Shown piece by piece: positions 38,937 through 46,979 of a DNA stretch of 64,000 bases; positions within the stretch are counted from its first letter, which is position 1, and each line of letters begins with the position of its first letter. Source of the DNA: Mesorhizobium sp. (GTDB lineage Bacteria; Pseudomonadota; Alphaproteobacteria; Rhizobiales; Rhizobiaceae). The notes below the pieces were generated by a model. The model worked only from the letters and a program-made list of their open reading frames with translations. It was not told the origin of the DNA and made no database searches. The position numbers were made by a program, and so were the translations under genes. The stretch covers positions 186,001-250,000 of the forward strand of contig JAHBYX010000002.1 of NCBI GenBank assembly GCA_019635735.1, written 5' to 3'.

Positions 38937-38983
38937 CGAGCCGGAACCCTCCCGTGGTCCGGCTCCCGGCCTCCTCGCCGGTC

Positions 38984-39000
38984 AATTGGCCTGACCAATT
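38984..39000. promoter_or_regulatory. putative GntR/FCD operator
   Basis: AATTGG and CCAATT form a perfect inverted repeat around a 5-base spacer (CCTGA), 48 bases upstream of the regulator start. FCD-type GntR proteins such as LldR bind similar AATTGG...CCAATT sites. The 157-base gap between the regulator and phoX has no other notable feature. Confidence 0.6.
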
Positions 39001-39093
39001 TGCCGATACCAGACGAGGGGACGGCAATTGTCAAGCGCGAGGCCGCGGCCGTTCGTCAGGCAGCGACCCGCGAGAGATACCGCTTTCTCACTT

Positions 39094-41082
39094 TCAGCTC
39101 GCGATCCTGCCGCCGCCCTGCCGGGTGATCGCCACCACCGACGGCCGGGTCGGCATGTCGAGCGAGAAGTCCGGCCAGCGGGTCGACAGGTCCTCGTAGT
39201 AGGACGGACGGCCGAATTCCTTCCAGTCCTCGCCGCCGTCGCCCGGATGCTGGACCGCGACGAAGGCGGTCTGGTCGTCGGCCGTGAAGGTCGGACCGCA
39301 GAGTTCCGCGCCCACCGGCACGCGGTAGAACAGCTTCGACGTCGCCCGCGCCTCGCCCTCGGTGTCCACCGCCCACAGCCCGTCGGTGCGGCCCGTCGCC
39401 TTGGGCGAATTGCCGTCGGTGGAGACCCAGAGGCGGCCGGCGGAATCGATCGCGCAATTGTCCGGCATGCCGAACCAGCCGTTCGCCGTCGTCGCGGTCG
39501 AGAAGGACGCCCCGACCTCGGCCACCGACGGATCGCCGCATTTCAGCAGCACGTCCCATCTGCTCTTCGTCGCCGTGAAGTCGCCATCGGTTTCGGCGAT
39601 CTCGATGATATGGCCGAACGCGTTCTTCGCCCGCGGGTTGGCCGCATCCGCCTCCTCGCGCTTCGAATTGTTGGTCAGCATCACATAGACCTTGCCGTTC
39701 ACCGGGTTCGGCTGGATGTCCTCCGGGCGGTCCATCTTCGTCGCGCCGAGCAGGTCCGCCGCGCGCCGCGTCTCGATCACCACGTCGGCCTGGCTGGCAA
39801 ATCCGTTCGCCTCCGTCAGCGGTCCCTGGCCGAACACCAGCGGCATCCACTCCATCGAACCGTCCGCGTTGAACCTGGCGACGTAGAGCGTGCCCTCGTC
39901 CAGCAGGTCCATGTTCGCGGCGCGGTCGGCGGCGTTGAACGTGCCGGCCGTGACGAACTTGTAGACATAGTCGAAACGCTCGTCGTCGCCGAGATAGAAC
40001 ACCACGCGTCCGTCCTTCGCCACGATCGATTCCGCGCCTTCATGCTTGAAGCGTCCGAGCGCCGTGCGCTTCTTCGGTGTCGAGGTCGGATCGTTCACGT
40101 CCACCTCGACGATCCAGCCGAACCGGTTCGGCTCGTTCGGCTCCTTGGCGACGTCGTAGCGCTCGTAATGCGCGGCCCACTCGTAGGAGCCTTCCGGAAT
40201 GCCGAGCCGTTCGTAGTTCGCCGCCTCGCGATGTCCGGCCGGCAGTTCGCCGGCGAAGTAGCCGTGGATGTTCTCCTCGGCCATGATGTAGGTGCCCCAC
40301 GGCGTCACGCCGCCGGCGCAGTTGTTGACGGTGCCCAGCACCTTCGTGCCCGTCGGGTCGGCGGCGGTCTTCATGCGGTCGTGGCCGGCCGCCGGACCGG
40401 TGATCTCCATCGGTGTGTCAGCGGTGATGCGCCGGTTGAGTTTCCCGTCGCGCACCACCTGCCACTTGCCGCCGTCCTTGCGGATCTCGACGATCGTGCC
40501 GCCATGCGCCGCGATCTCTATGTCGACCTGCTCCTTCGTCAGCGCCTTCTGCTCCAGCTTCTTCTTTCCGTCCTTCTCCACCAGCGCGACGATGCCCGGG
40601 AACATCAGGTGCGGGTTGGTGTATTCGTGGTTGATCACTAGCAGCCCGTGCTCGTTCGAGCCGTCCAGCGGGATGAAGCCGACGAAGTCGTTGTTGTAGC
40701 CGAACTGCCGGGCTTGCGCTGCGGCGGTCTGCGCGGCCGGATCGAACCCCGGCGCATCGGCAAACAGCGGGTCGCCCCAGCGCAGGAGCACGTCGGCGTC
40801 GTATCCGGCCGCGACATGGTGCCTGTCGTCGACGCCCGCCTCGACCTCGTCGAACGTGAAGGCCGAGGCCGCGCCCCCGGCTCGCGCCTCGTCGGCCAAG
40901 AGCAGCGCGATCGGGCTCACCGTTGCGGCGATCGCCGTCACCGCCAGCGAGCCCTTTAGAAGGCTGCGCCGCGAGAAGCGGGCCGAGATGATCTCGCCCA
41001 TCGACGGATTGGCGCTCGGGTTGTGTCCGGGCCCCTCGTTCTCTTCGAGGAGACTGGTGCGGAAGGGCGAGGGGGTCGACAT
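39094..41082 (-). CDS. phoX: PhoX-family alkaline phosphatase (DUF839), Tat-exported
   Basis: A 662-residue protein. The twin-arginine signal is SRRSLLKGS near residue 38 followed by a hydrophobic stretch. The body is the PhoX beta-propeller with VINHEYTNPHLMF, NNCAGGVTPWGTYIMAEEN and a C-terminal FVAVQHPGDGG segment, all conserved in PhoX. Such enzymes hydrolyse phosphate esters in the periplasm using Fe and Ca. Start 41082 lies nine bases after a CGGAG site. A Pho box upstream supports phosphate-starvation control. Confidence 0.93.
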   Translation of the reverse strand: MSTPSPFRTSLLEENEGPGHNPSANPSMGEIISARFSRRSLLKGSLAVTAIAATVSPIALLLADEARAGGAASAFTFDEVEAGVDDRHHVAAGYDADVLLRWGDPLFADAPGFDPAAQTAAAQARQFGYNNDFVGFIPLDGSNEHGLLVINHEYTNPHLMFPGIVALVEKDGKKKLEQKALTKEQVDIEIAAHGGTIVEIRKDGGKWQVVRDGKLNRRITADTPMEITGPAAGHDRMKTAADPTGTKVLGTVNNCAGGVTPWGTYIMAEENIHGYFAGELPAGHREAANYERLGIPEGSYEWAAHYERYDVAKEPNEPNRFGWIVEVDVNDPTSTPKKRTALGRFKHEGAESIVAKDGRVVFYLGDDERFDYVYKFVTAGTFNAADRAANMDLLDEGTLYVARFNADGSMEWMPLVFGQGPLTEANGFASQADVVIETRRAADLLGATKMDRPEDIQPNPVNGKVYVMLTNNSKREEADAANPRAKNAFGHIIEIAETDGDFTATKSRWDVLLKCGDPSVAEVGASFSTATTANGWFGMPDNCAIDSAGRLWVSTDGNSPKATGRTDGLWAVDTEGEARATSKLFYRVPVGAELCGPTFTADDQTAFVAVQHPGDGGEDWKEFGRPSYYEDLSTRWPDFSLDMPTRPSVVAITRQGGGRIAS

Positions 41083-41132
41083 GCGTGGCATCTCCGGCTG
41101 CGTTTGTCCGGACACGCCCCTACCGGCAGCGG

Positions 41133-41150
41133 ATGACACGCGGGTGACAG
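41133..41150 (-). promoter_or_regulatory. Pho box upstream of phoX
   Basis: On the minus strand, CTGTCAC and GTGTCAT are direct repeats separated by four bases (CCGC). This matches the PhoB box of rhizobia (CTGTCAT repeats with 4-base spacing) at nearly all positions. It lies 51 bases upstream of the phoX start codon. The sequence match is direct; PhoB binding is inferred. Confidence 0.75.
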
Positions 41151-41189
41151 CCGCGATGCGATCGCGGCCGTCGATGTGTGCCTGGCGCG

Positions 41190-42296
41190 CTACTCTGCCG
41201 CGACGATCTTGCCGTCTTCCCACTTGAACATGGTGAAGCTCGGCGAGGTCAGGTCGCCCGTCTCGGCATAGGTCAGGTCGCCGATCGCGGTCTTGATCGG
41301 CTGGCCGTCCTTGAGCGCCGCCGCGACCGCGGCCGAATCCTCGGCGCTTCCCGCCTCGGCGATGCCGGCTGCGATCACCTCCACCGCGGCATAGGCGTTG
41401 AGCGTGAACGCCTCCGCCGGGATGTTCGCTGCCTCCAGCACCTTCACCGCGTCGGCCGAGGACGGGTTCTTCAGCGCGTCCGCGGCATTGGTGAACAGGG
41501 TGCCCGCCGCGGCGCTTGTGCCGATCGCCCAGTATTCCGTGTTCGACAGGCCCTCGCCGCCGATGATCTGCGCCTTCATGCCGGCATCGGCGAGCTGCCG
41601 CGCCAGCAGGCCGCCCTCGGGATGATAGCCGCCGAAATAGATCACCTCGACATTGGCATCCTTGAGACGCGCGATGAGGGCCGACATGTCCTTCTCGCCC
41701 GGCGTGACCGAATTGTACTCCACCTCCTGGATCCCGCCGGCATTGATGCCCGCCTTGAAGGCGTCGGCGAGGCCCTGGCCGTAGGTGCCCTTGTCATGGA
41801 TGACGGCGATGCGCTTGTCCTTCATGTTCGCCACCACGTAGGCGGCGGCGACCTCCGCCTGCTGGTCGTCGCGACCGCAGGTACGCAGCACATTCGTATA
41901 GCCGCGGGCGGTGAGGTCAGGCGCGGTGGCCGTCGGCGTCACCATCAGCACGCCGTTCTCCGCGAACACGTCCGACGCCGGCAACGCCACGCCCGATGTC
42001 ACCGGACCGACGACGAACTTCACGCCCTCCCCGACTAAAAGGTTCGCCGCTGAGACGCCCTGTCCCGGGTCGCCGGCATCGTCGGCCAGCTTCAGCACCA
42101 GCTTCTCGCCGTTGACGCCGCCCTTCTCGTTGATCGCGGCGACGGCCGCCTCCGCGCCGTTCTTGACCTGGGCGCCGTAGGCGGCGACCTGCCCGGTCAG
42201 CGGCGCCACGAGGCCGATCGTGATGTCCGCCCGCGCGGCGGACCCGAATGCAAGGATCGCGGCAAGCGAAACGCCCGCGAGAGTGATCGTCTTCAT
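41190..42296 (-). CDS. branched-chain amino acid ABC transporter binding protein (LivJ/BraC-like)
   Basis: A 368-residue periplasmic receptor with a signal peptide ending ARAD. It opens [32 protein letters not shown], and has [18 protein letters not shown] near 95 and a LivJ-type [18 protein letters not shown] near 160. It binds branched-chain or related amino acids for a Liv permease. No permease or ATPase genes are adjacent, so it must work with a transporter encoded elsewhere. Confidence 0.92.
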   Translation of the reverse strand: MKTITLAGVSLAAILAFGSAARADITIGLVAPLTGQVAAYGAQVKNGAEAAVAAINEKGGVNGEKLVLKLADDAGDPGQGVSAANLLVGEGVKFVVGPVTSGVALPASDVFAENGVLMVTPTATAPDLTARGYTNVLRTCGRDDQQAEVAAAYVVANMKDKRIAVIHDKGTYGQGLADAFKAGINAGGIQEVEYNSVTPGEKDMSALIARLKDANVEVIYFGGYHPEGGLLARQLADAGMKAQIIGGEGLSNTEYWAIGTSAAAGTLFTNAADALKNPSSADAVKVLEAANIPAEAFTLNAYAAVEVIAAGIAEAGSAEDSAAVAAALKDGQPIKTAIGDLTYAETGDLTSPSFTMFKWEDGKIVAAE

Positions 42297-42360
42297 CGTT
42301 GCTACTCCTTCTTGGCCGCCGCGCCAGAGCCTGATGGCGGCGACATTCAGCCTTACGCCC

Positions 42361-42377
42361 TGCCTGCCGGGCAGGCA
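42361..42377. promoter_or_regulatory. 17-base palindrome upstream of the binding-protein gene
   Basis: TGCCTGCC and GGCAGGCA flank one base, a perfect inverted repeat 65 bases before the livJ-like start. The single-base centre suits a protein-binding operator better than a stable RNA hairpin. No regulator is adjacent. Confidence 0.4.
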
Positions 42378-42417
42378 AATGCCAAGAAAGAGAGCAGATT
42401 ACCCCAGCCGCGATGGG

Positions 42418-42687
42418 TCAGTGGAGCAGGAGTTCGCCGCTGACATTGCGCCATTCCGACGCCGAGATCAGCCGCCGGTGCGTGTAGCGGATCGAATGCA
42501 GCGGCCCTTCCAGCTTCGTCCGCCAGAAATCGATGAAGGAATTGAGCACCGGGAACTTCGGCGCCAGGTCGTAGTCCTGCCAGAGGTAGGTTTGCAGGAC
42601 CCCGGGATGATCCGGCATCCGGTAAAGGATCTCGGCCGTCGTCAGGCCGTAGCCCTTGAGCATCAGTTCCATTTCACTGTCGCGCAT
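42418..42687 (-). CDS. usg: Usg family protein
   Basis: An 89-residue protein of the Usg family, first named from the Caulobacter tryptophan region. The sequence LMLKGYGLTTAEILYRMPDHPGVLQTYLWQDYDLAPKFP is highly typical, followed by FWRTKLEGPLHSIRYTHRRLI. The function is unknown. It is cytoplasmic with no membrane segment. It is divergent from acs across a 313-base gap. Confidence 0.93.
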   Translation of the reverse strand: MRDSEMELMLKGYGLTTAEILYRMPDHPGVLQTYLWQDYDLAPKFPVLNSFIDFWRTKLEGPLHSIRYTHRRLISASEWRNVSGELLLH

Positions 42688-42896
42688 GAGTGTTCCCCGT
42701 GTGGATAGTCCTGTCCTCCCAACGCGAAACTGTGCGCCCGGATCGTTACCCGTCTATTGACATTTTCGTGAGCGAGGCAGATTAGATCAACGAATCCAGT
42801 ATGTTAGCAGCATGATCGCTTGAGTGCTGCCAGCGCGATGCGGCGCCCGTGCCTTCTCCCTGCGGCATGCCGCCACGCGAATCCAAGGTCTAATTG

Positions 42897-42924
42897 TTGC
42901 CGCTCCGGCCAAATTGCTAATAAT
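42897..42924 (+). promoter_or_regulatory. candidate acs promoter
   Basis: TTGCCG (42897-42902) and AATAAT (42919-42924) are 16 bases apart, on the strand of acs, about 75 bases before its start codon. A perfect 14-base palindrome (CCGCGAATTCGCGG, 42927-42940) covers the expected transcription start and may be an operator. The remaining gap from 42688 to 43000 contains no gene that I can support. Confidence 0.5.
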
Positions 42925-43000
42925 GCCCGCGAATTCGCGGACGCTGAGGCCGCGGGCAGGCCGGCGGATTGCCGGTGCATGACCAGTCGGGGAGGAATGC

Positions 43001-44956
43001 ATGTCGGAAGTCAACGTCCACAAGGTCCAGCCTGCGTGGAAGAAGAACGCGCTGATCGACAACGACACCTATCTCAAATGGTATGCCGAGAGCGTAAAGA
43101 ATCCGGATCGGTTCTGGGCGAAGCACGGCAAGCGCATCGACTGGTTCAAGCCCTACACCAAGGTCAAGAACACTTCCTTCGACGGCAAGGTCTCGATCAA
43201 GTGGTACGAGGACGGCCAGACCAACGTCTCCTACAACTGCATCGACCGTCACCTGAAGAAGCGCGGCAACCAGACGGCCATCATCTGGGAAGGCGACAAC
43301 CCCTACGACGACAAGAGAGTCACCTACCGTGAACTCTACGAAAATGTCTGCCGTCTCGCCAACGTGATGAAGAAGCACGGCGTCAGGAAGGGCGACCGCG
43401 TCACCATCTACATGCCGATGATCCCGGAAGCGGCCTATGCGATGCTCGCCTGCACCCGCATCGGCGCGATCCATTCGATCGTGTTCGGCGGCTTCTCGCC
43501 CGACGCGCTGGCCGGCCGCATCGTCGACTGCGAATCGACCTTCGTCATCACCGCGGATGAGGGGTTGCGTGGAGGGAAAACGATTCCTCTCAAGGAGAAC
43601 ACCGACAAGGCGATAGACATCGCGGCGAAGAACTTCGTCATGGTCAAGAACGTGCTGGTCGTGCGCCGCACCGGCGGCAAGGTCGGCTGGGCCAACGGGC
43701 GCGACCTCTGGTACCATGACGAGATCGGCACGGTGAAACCCGAGTGCAAGCCGGAGAAGATGAAGGCGGAAGACCCGCTGTTCATCCTCTACACGTCCGG
43801 CTCGACCGGCAAGCCGAAGGGCGTGCTGCACACCACCGGCGGCTACCTCGTCTACGCCTCGATGACGCATCAATACGTCTTCGACTATCATGAAGGGGAC
43901 ATCTACTGGTGCACCGCCGACGTCGGCTGGGTCACCGGCCACAGCTACATCGTCTACGGCCCGCTCGCCAACGGCGCCACGACACTGATGTTCGAGGGCG
44001 TGCCCAACTACCCGTCCGTCTCCCGTTTCTGGGAAGTGATCGACAAGCACAAGGTCAACATCTTCTACACCGCGCCCACCGCCATCCGCGCCCTGATGGG
44101 CGCCGGCGACGCCCCGGTGAAGAAGACCTCGCGCAAGAGCCTGCGCGTGCTGGGCTCGGTCGGCGAGCCGATCAACCCGGAAGCCTGGGAGTGGTATTTC
44201 AACGTCGTCGGCGACAAGCGCTCGCCGATCGTCGACACATGGTGGCAGACCGAAACCGGCGGCATCCTGATCACGCCCCTGCCGGGCGCGACCGACTTGA
44301 AGGCCGGCTCGGCGACGCGGCCCTTCTTCGGCGTCAAGCCGCAACTCGTCGACAACGAGGGCAACGTCCTGGAGGGTGCGGCCGACGGCAATCTCTGCAT
44401 CACCGATTCATGGCCCGGCCAGATGCGCACCGTCTACGGCGACCACGAGCGCTTCATCCAGACCTACTTCTCGACCTACAAGGGCAAGTATTTCACCGGC
44501 GACGGCTGCCGCCGCGACGAGGACGGCTACTACTGGATCACCGGCCGCGTCGACGACGTCATCAACGTCTCCGGCCACCGCATGGGCACGGCCGAGGTCG
44601 AGTCGGCTCTGGTCGCCCACGACAAGGTGTCGGAAGCCGCCGTCGTCGGCTATCCGCACGACATCAAGGGCCAGGGCATCTACTGCTACGTCACGCTGAT
44701 GGCGGGCGTCGAGCCGACCGATGACCTGCGCAAGGAACTCGTCGCCTTCGTCCGCAAGGAGATCGGCGCCATTGCCTCCCCCGACAAGATCCAGTTCGCG
44801 CCCGGCCTGCCCAAGACCCGCTCCGGCAAGATCATGCGCCGCATCCTGCGCAAGATCGCCGAAGACGACTTTGGCGCACTCGGCGACACGTCCACGCTCG
44901 CCGACCCGGCCGTGGTGGACGACCTGATCGGGAACAGGCAGAACAAGAAGGCGTAG
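43001..44956 (+). CDS. acs: acetyl-CoA synthetase
   Basis: A 651-residue AMP-forming acetate-CoA ligase of the cytoplasm. The phosphate loop [11 protein letters not shown] is near residue 264, the adenylate motif WWQTETGG near 413, and the C-terminal domain holds TRSGKIMRR with the acetylation-controlled catalytic lysine at residue 610. The length equals that of typical Acs. GGAGGAA precedes the ATG. A repeat element just after the stop may serve as terminator. Confidence 0.98.
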   Translation: MSEVNVHKVQPAWKKNALIDNDTYLKWYAESVKNPDRFWAKHGKRIDWFKPYTKVKNTSFDGKVSIKWYEDGQTNVSYNCIDRHLKKRGNQTAIIWEGDNPYDDKRVTYRELYENVCRLANVMKKHGVRKGDRVTIYMPMIPEAAYAMLACTRIGAIHSIVFGGFSPDALAGRIVDCESTFVITADEGLRGGKTIPLKENTDKAIDIAAKNFVMVKNVLVVRRTGGKVGWANGRDLWYHDEIGTVKPECKPEKMKAEDPLFILYTSGSTGKPKGVLHTTGGYLVYASMTHQYVFDYHEGDIYWCTADVGWVTGHSYIVYGPLANGATTLMFEGVPNYPSVSRFWEVIDKHKVNIFYTAPTAIRALMGAGDAPVKKTSRKSLRVLGSVGEPINPEAWEWYFNVVGDKRSPIVDTWWQTETGGILITPLPGATDLKAGSATRPFFGVKPQLVDNEGNVLEGAADGNLCITDSWPGQMRTVYGDHERFIQTYFSTYKGKYFTGDGCRRDEDGYYWITGRVDDVINVSGHRMGTAEVESALVAHDKVSEAAVVGYPHDIKGQGIYCYVTLMAGVEPTDDLRKELVAFVRKEIGAIASPDKIQFAPGLPKTRSGKIMRRILRKIAEDDFGALGDTSTLADPAVVDDLIGNRQNKKA

Positions 44957-44983
44957 CGAACGAGCGCCCGGCCAACACACCAC

Positions 44984-45094
44984 GCCGTCATCCTCGGGCT
45001 TGTCCCGAGGATCTACTGCCGCCGCAGGCAATCGAATACCGTCCCGCTAACCGGCCGAGGTTGGTAGATCTCGGGTCAAGCCCGAGGAGACGGC
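44984..45094. repeat. composite inverted repeat family A, copy 2
   Basis: The left arm (44984-45020) and right arm (45059-45094) are diverged reverse complements of the copy at 33258-33381. Each arm keeps the CTCGGG...CCCGAG hairpin. The right arm has lost at least one base compared with copy 1. It starts 28 bases after the acs stop and runs into the decayed region that follows. Confidence 0.85.
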
Positions 45095-45264
45095 AGTGTG
45101 TCGGGAAAGATCGTCGGCCGCCAGGAGCCACAGCGGAGGCCGGCCGACCTGCCCCGCGACGACCTCTACCTTCCAGTCGTCATACCGGCGGCCAAAGGCC
45201 AGCCGGTATCCATTCTTCTCCGCGATCAGCCCCGTCTTGCGCCAGAATCCCGACTGCCAATCGA
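45047..45264 (-). pseudogene. possible gene remnant between repeats
   Basis: On the minus strand an open stretch of about 72 codons reads like protein (GLIAEKNGYRLAFGRRYDDW near its start) but has no start codon. It begins right at repeat B copy 2 and its last codons run through the right arm of repeat A copy 2. It looks like the tail of a gene truncated by repeat insertion or deletion. I cannot name the family. It lies in the 409-base stretch between acs and the next remnant, which holds no intact gene. Confidence 0.35.
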
Positions 45265-45298
45265 TCCCGGCTGACCTCCGGTCGCCGGGATGACGTCG
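45265..45298. repeat. palindromic repeat family B, copy 2
   Basis: Reverse-orientation match to 15559-15595, including the CCCGGC/GCCGGG arms and the flanking GACGTCG. It abuts the remnant at 45047-45264. Confidence 0.7.
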
Positions 45299-45365
45299 CG
45301 CTCTGGTTTCCAGCGGCGAGAAGAATCAAATCGCGCCCCTGACCCCGCCATCACCGCTCCCGCAA

Positions 45366-45639
45366 TCAGCCTGGCTTCCCCCAAACAACCATCCAGATCC
45401 GGTCGAACGGCGGCAGCACCAATTTCCCTCTCCATCCGACGAGGAAATCCGGCAACCGTTCGAGATCGGCCGCGACATGCTCAAACCCGGCGATCTCCTC
45501 GTGCAGCGTCCAAAAGCTTCCGTCTGCCATCCTGAACTCGAAGCAGATCAGGTCCGCAACGACCCTCGTCGCGCGTGTAGGCAGCGATCTCCACGATGTC
45601 GGAAATCGCCCACCGATGCTGGGTTAAGCTGTGATCCAA
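45366..45639 (-). pseudogene. frameshifted small conserved-looking protein
   Basis: Two overlapping frames on the minus strand join into one plausible protein. The first reads HRWAISDIVEIAAYTRDEG from about 45620. The second, one base out of phase, continues VADLICFEFRMADGSFWTLH... and ends LPPFDRIWMVVWGKPG with a stop at 45366-45368. The switch lies at about 45560-45570, in a GAGGGTCG context, so one base has been gained. No ATG or ribosome site is visible at the 5' end. I recall similar small proteins of unknown function, but no name. A sequencing error cannot be excluded. Confidence 0.5.
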
Positions 45640-45696
45640 CAGGAAAATGGCCTAGTCGTCGACAGTCACGGAGGGAGAGGATTGCCTCAATACGGC

Positions 45697-45999
45697 TCAG
45701 AATCCCTGCTGGAGGAAATCCACTGCAGCGACGATCTCGTCGCGATGATCCGCCAGATTCGCGATCGGTTGCTTCAAGCCATCTAAAGGGACCGCCAGCA
45801 TGTGCTGCGTGTAGAGCACATACCTCTTTTCGTGGATCTCAAAGATCGGGTTGAGTTTGGCGATTGCCCGACGGTCGGCGCGCACTGGCAGAAGCGGTAT
45901 TGCCAAGCGTGTATCAAGCGCGTCGAAGATGTCAGCCTGGACGACGACCAGAAGGTCGACTGAACTCCAGCGGCTGCGATGGACGTCAAACCGGGCCAT
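45697..45999 (-). CDS. ccdB: CcdB-type gyrase toxin
   Basis: A 100-residue CcdB-family toxin: MARFDVHRSR start, LLVVVQADIFDALDTRLAIPLLP, and PIFEIHEKRYVLYTQHMLAVPLDGL. CcdB poisons DNA gyrase through its C-terminal residues, but here these are LQQGF rather than the classical WGI, so the target is not certain. The start overlaps the ccdA stop by one base (TGATG). Confidence 0.92.
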   Translation of the reverse strand: MARFDVHRSRWSSVDLLVVVQADIFDALDTRLAIPLLPVRADRRAIAKLNPIFEIHEKRYVLYTQHMLAVPLDGLKQPIANLADHRDEIVAAVDFLQQGF

Positions 46000-46241
46000 C
46001 AGTATTTTCGCAGTTCTGCAAACGGCAGCCCGTGCTCCGCGAAATAGCGATTGTTCTCTTCGATCGCCTCTCGGTTCTCTTCAAGCCAGAGTTCCGTCTT
46101 CCTCGCCGAGACCGCTTTGACGAGCCCCTCCTCGGCAATCTTCGAAACGCTCAGACCGAGTTCTTTCGCCTCGGCGATCAGCGCTTGATCCAGCGACAGA
46201 TTGATCGCCTTGCGCTGTGGCTTGGGTGACTTTGTCAGCAT
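45999..46241 (-). CDS. ccdA: CcdA-type antitoxin
   Basis: An 80-residue ribbon-helix-helix antitoxin. KAINLSLDQALIAEAKELGLSVSKIAEEGL is the DNA-binding domain, and the C-terminal LEENREAIEENNRYFAEHGLPFAELRKY is the CcdA toxin-neutralising tail. AGGAGG lies six bases before the ATG. Palindromic ATGCGCAT-type sites upstream are candidate operators. Confidence 0.92.
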   Translation of the reverse strand: MLTKSPKPQRKAINLSLDQALIAEAKELGLSVSKIAEEGLVKAVSARKTELWLEENREAIEENNRYFAEHGLPFAELRKY

Positions 46242-46252
46242 GCGCGCCTCCT

Positions 46253-46273
46253 ATGCGCACAGATTATGCGCAT
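46253..46273. promoter_or_regulatory. candidate ccdAB operator
   Basis: Two ATGCGCA(T/C) sites (46253-46260 and 46266-46273), one a perfect palindrome, are spaced 13 bases centre to centre. On the minus strand a CATAAT -10-like box lies between them. RHH antitoxins commonly bind such paired sites to repress their own operon. The rest of the gap to 46485 holds a degenerate CACTCGCC/CACTCCCC run near 46370 and no gene. Confidence 0.45.
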
Positions 46274-46485
46274 TAGTTTCCTCTCGCAAGCGATGAGACG
46301 TTGCGGCGCAAGCCGCCCCGTGGATCGATCTCCGCTTCTTGCCGAAATCTTTCTCGCCAACCCCTTGTCCCCACTCGCCATTCGCCACTCCCCACTCGCT
46401 TCTCGATCCACCTCCTCCGCGCCTCGTCCACACTGTTCGCGAAAGGAGCCGGGCAGTGGATCGGAGGGCGAAAGGAAGGACGGAC

Positions 46486-46890
46486 GTGTTGCACAGCATC
46501 GCTGCGACGTTGCTGGCCCTTGCCGTCCTGGCCGAGGAGACCGCCGGCCGCTCCTTCCTGGCCCGCTGGAATACCCTCTGGTACATCTGGCAGGCCGACG
46601 CCGTGGTCCGGGAGTTCGTCGCCGGTTCCGAATGGAACACCGCCGGCCGCCTGTGGTCGCCGGCCCTGCCGGGCGTTCGCTACGGCACCGATCCCGCCGA
46701 CGCCTTGGCCCTTGCCGTGTCGCTCCGTGCGCTGGCAATCGTCGTGCTGAATATGGCCGAACAGCGCCGCCGCCTGTCGCTCCTGCATCCTGACCGGGAA
46801 ACAGGGGCAGCCCGCCACATCCTGCAAGTTACGGTTTCGGTCGGAAAGGCCGCTGTCTGGTCGACGATCGAACTCCACGACACGTCATAA
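46486..46890 (+). CDS. orphan protein with N-terminal hydrophobic segment
   Basis: A 134-residue protein that I do not recognise. An initial hydrophobic helix (about residues 4-14, AATLLALAVLA) is followed by a Trp/Arg-rich middle (FLARWNTLWYIWQADAVV), a second helical segment (DALALAVSLRALAIVVLNM) and a basic tail. The GTG start has a GGAAGGA ribosome site. It stands next to ccdAB in the accessory patch and may be strain-specific. Confidence 0.5.
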   Translation: MLHSIAATLLALAVLAEETAGRSFLARWNTLWYIWQADAVVREFVAGSEWNTAGRLWSPALPGVRYGTDPADALALAVSLRALAIVVLNMAEQRRRLSLLHPDRETGAARHILQVTVSVGKAAVWSTIELHDTS

Positions 46891-46979
46891 GTCCGCCTGA
46901 ATGCGCATTCGCACTCGCTTCGACGACGGTTTGCTTCCGCCGATCGCCCCCGCGCGCCTGCGCGCCGGGCAGCTTTCTG

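Noticed and set aside
46360..46410. CACTCGCC/CACTCCCC-rich run as a regulatory array
   Set aside because: Short, irregular direct copies only; looks like a degenerate simple repeat.
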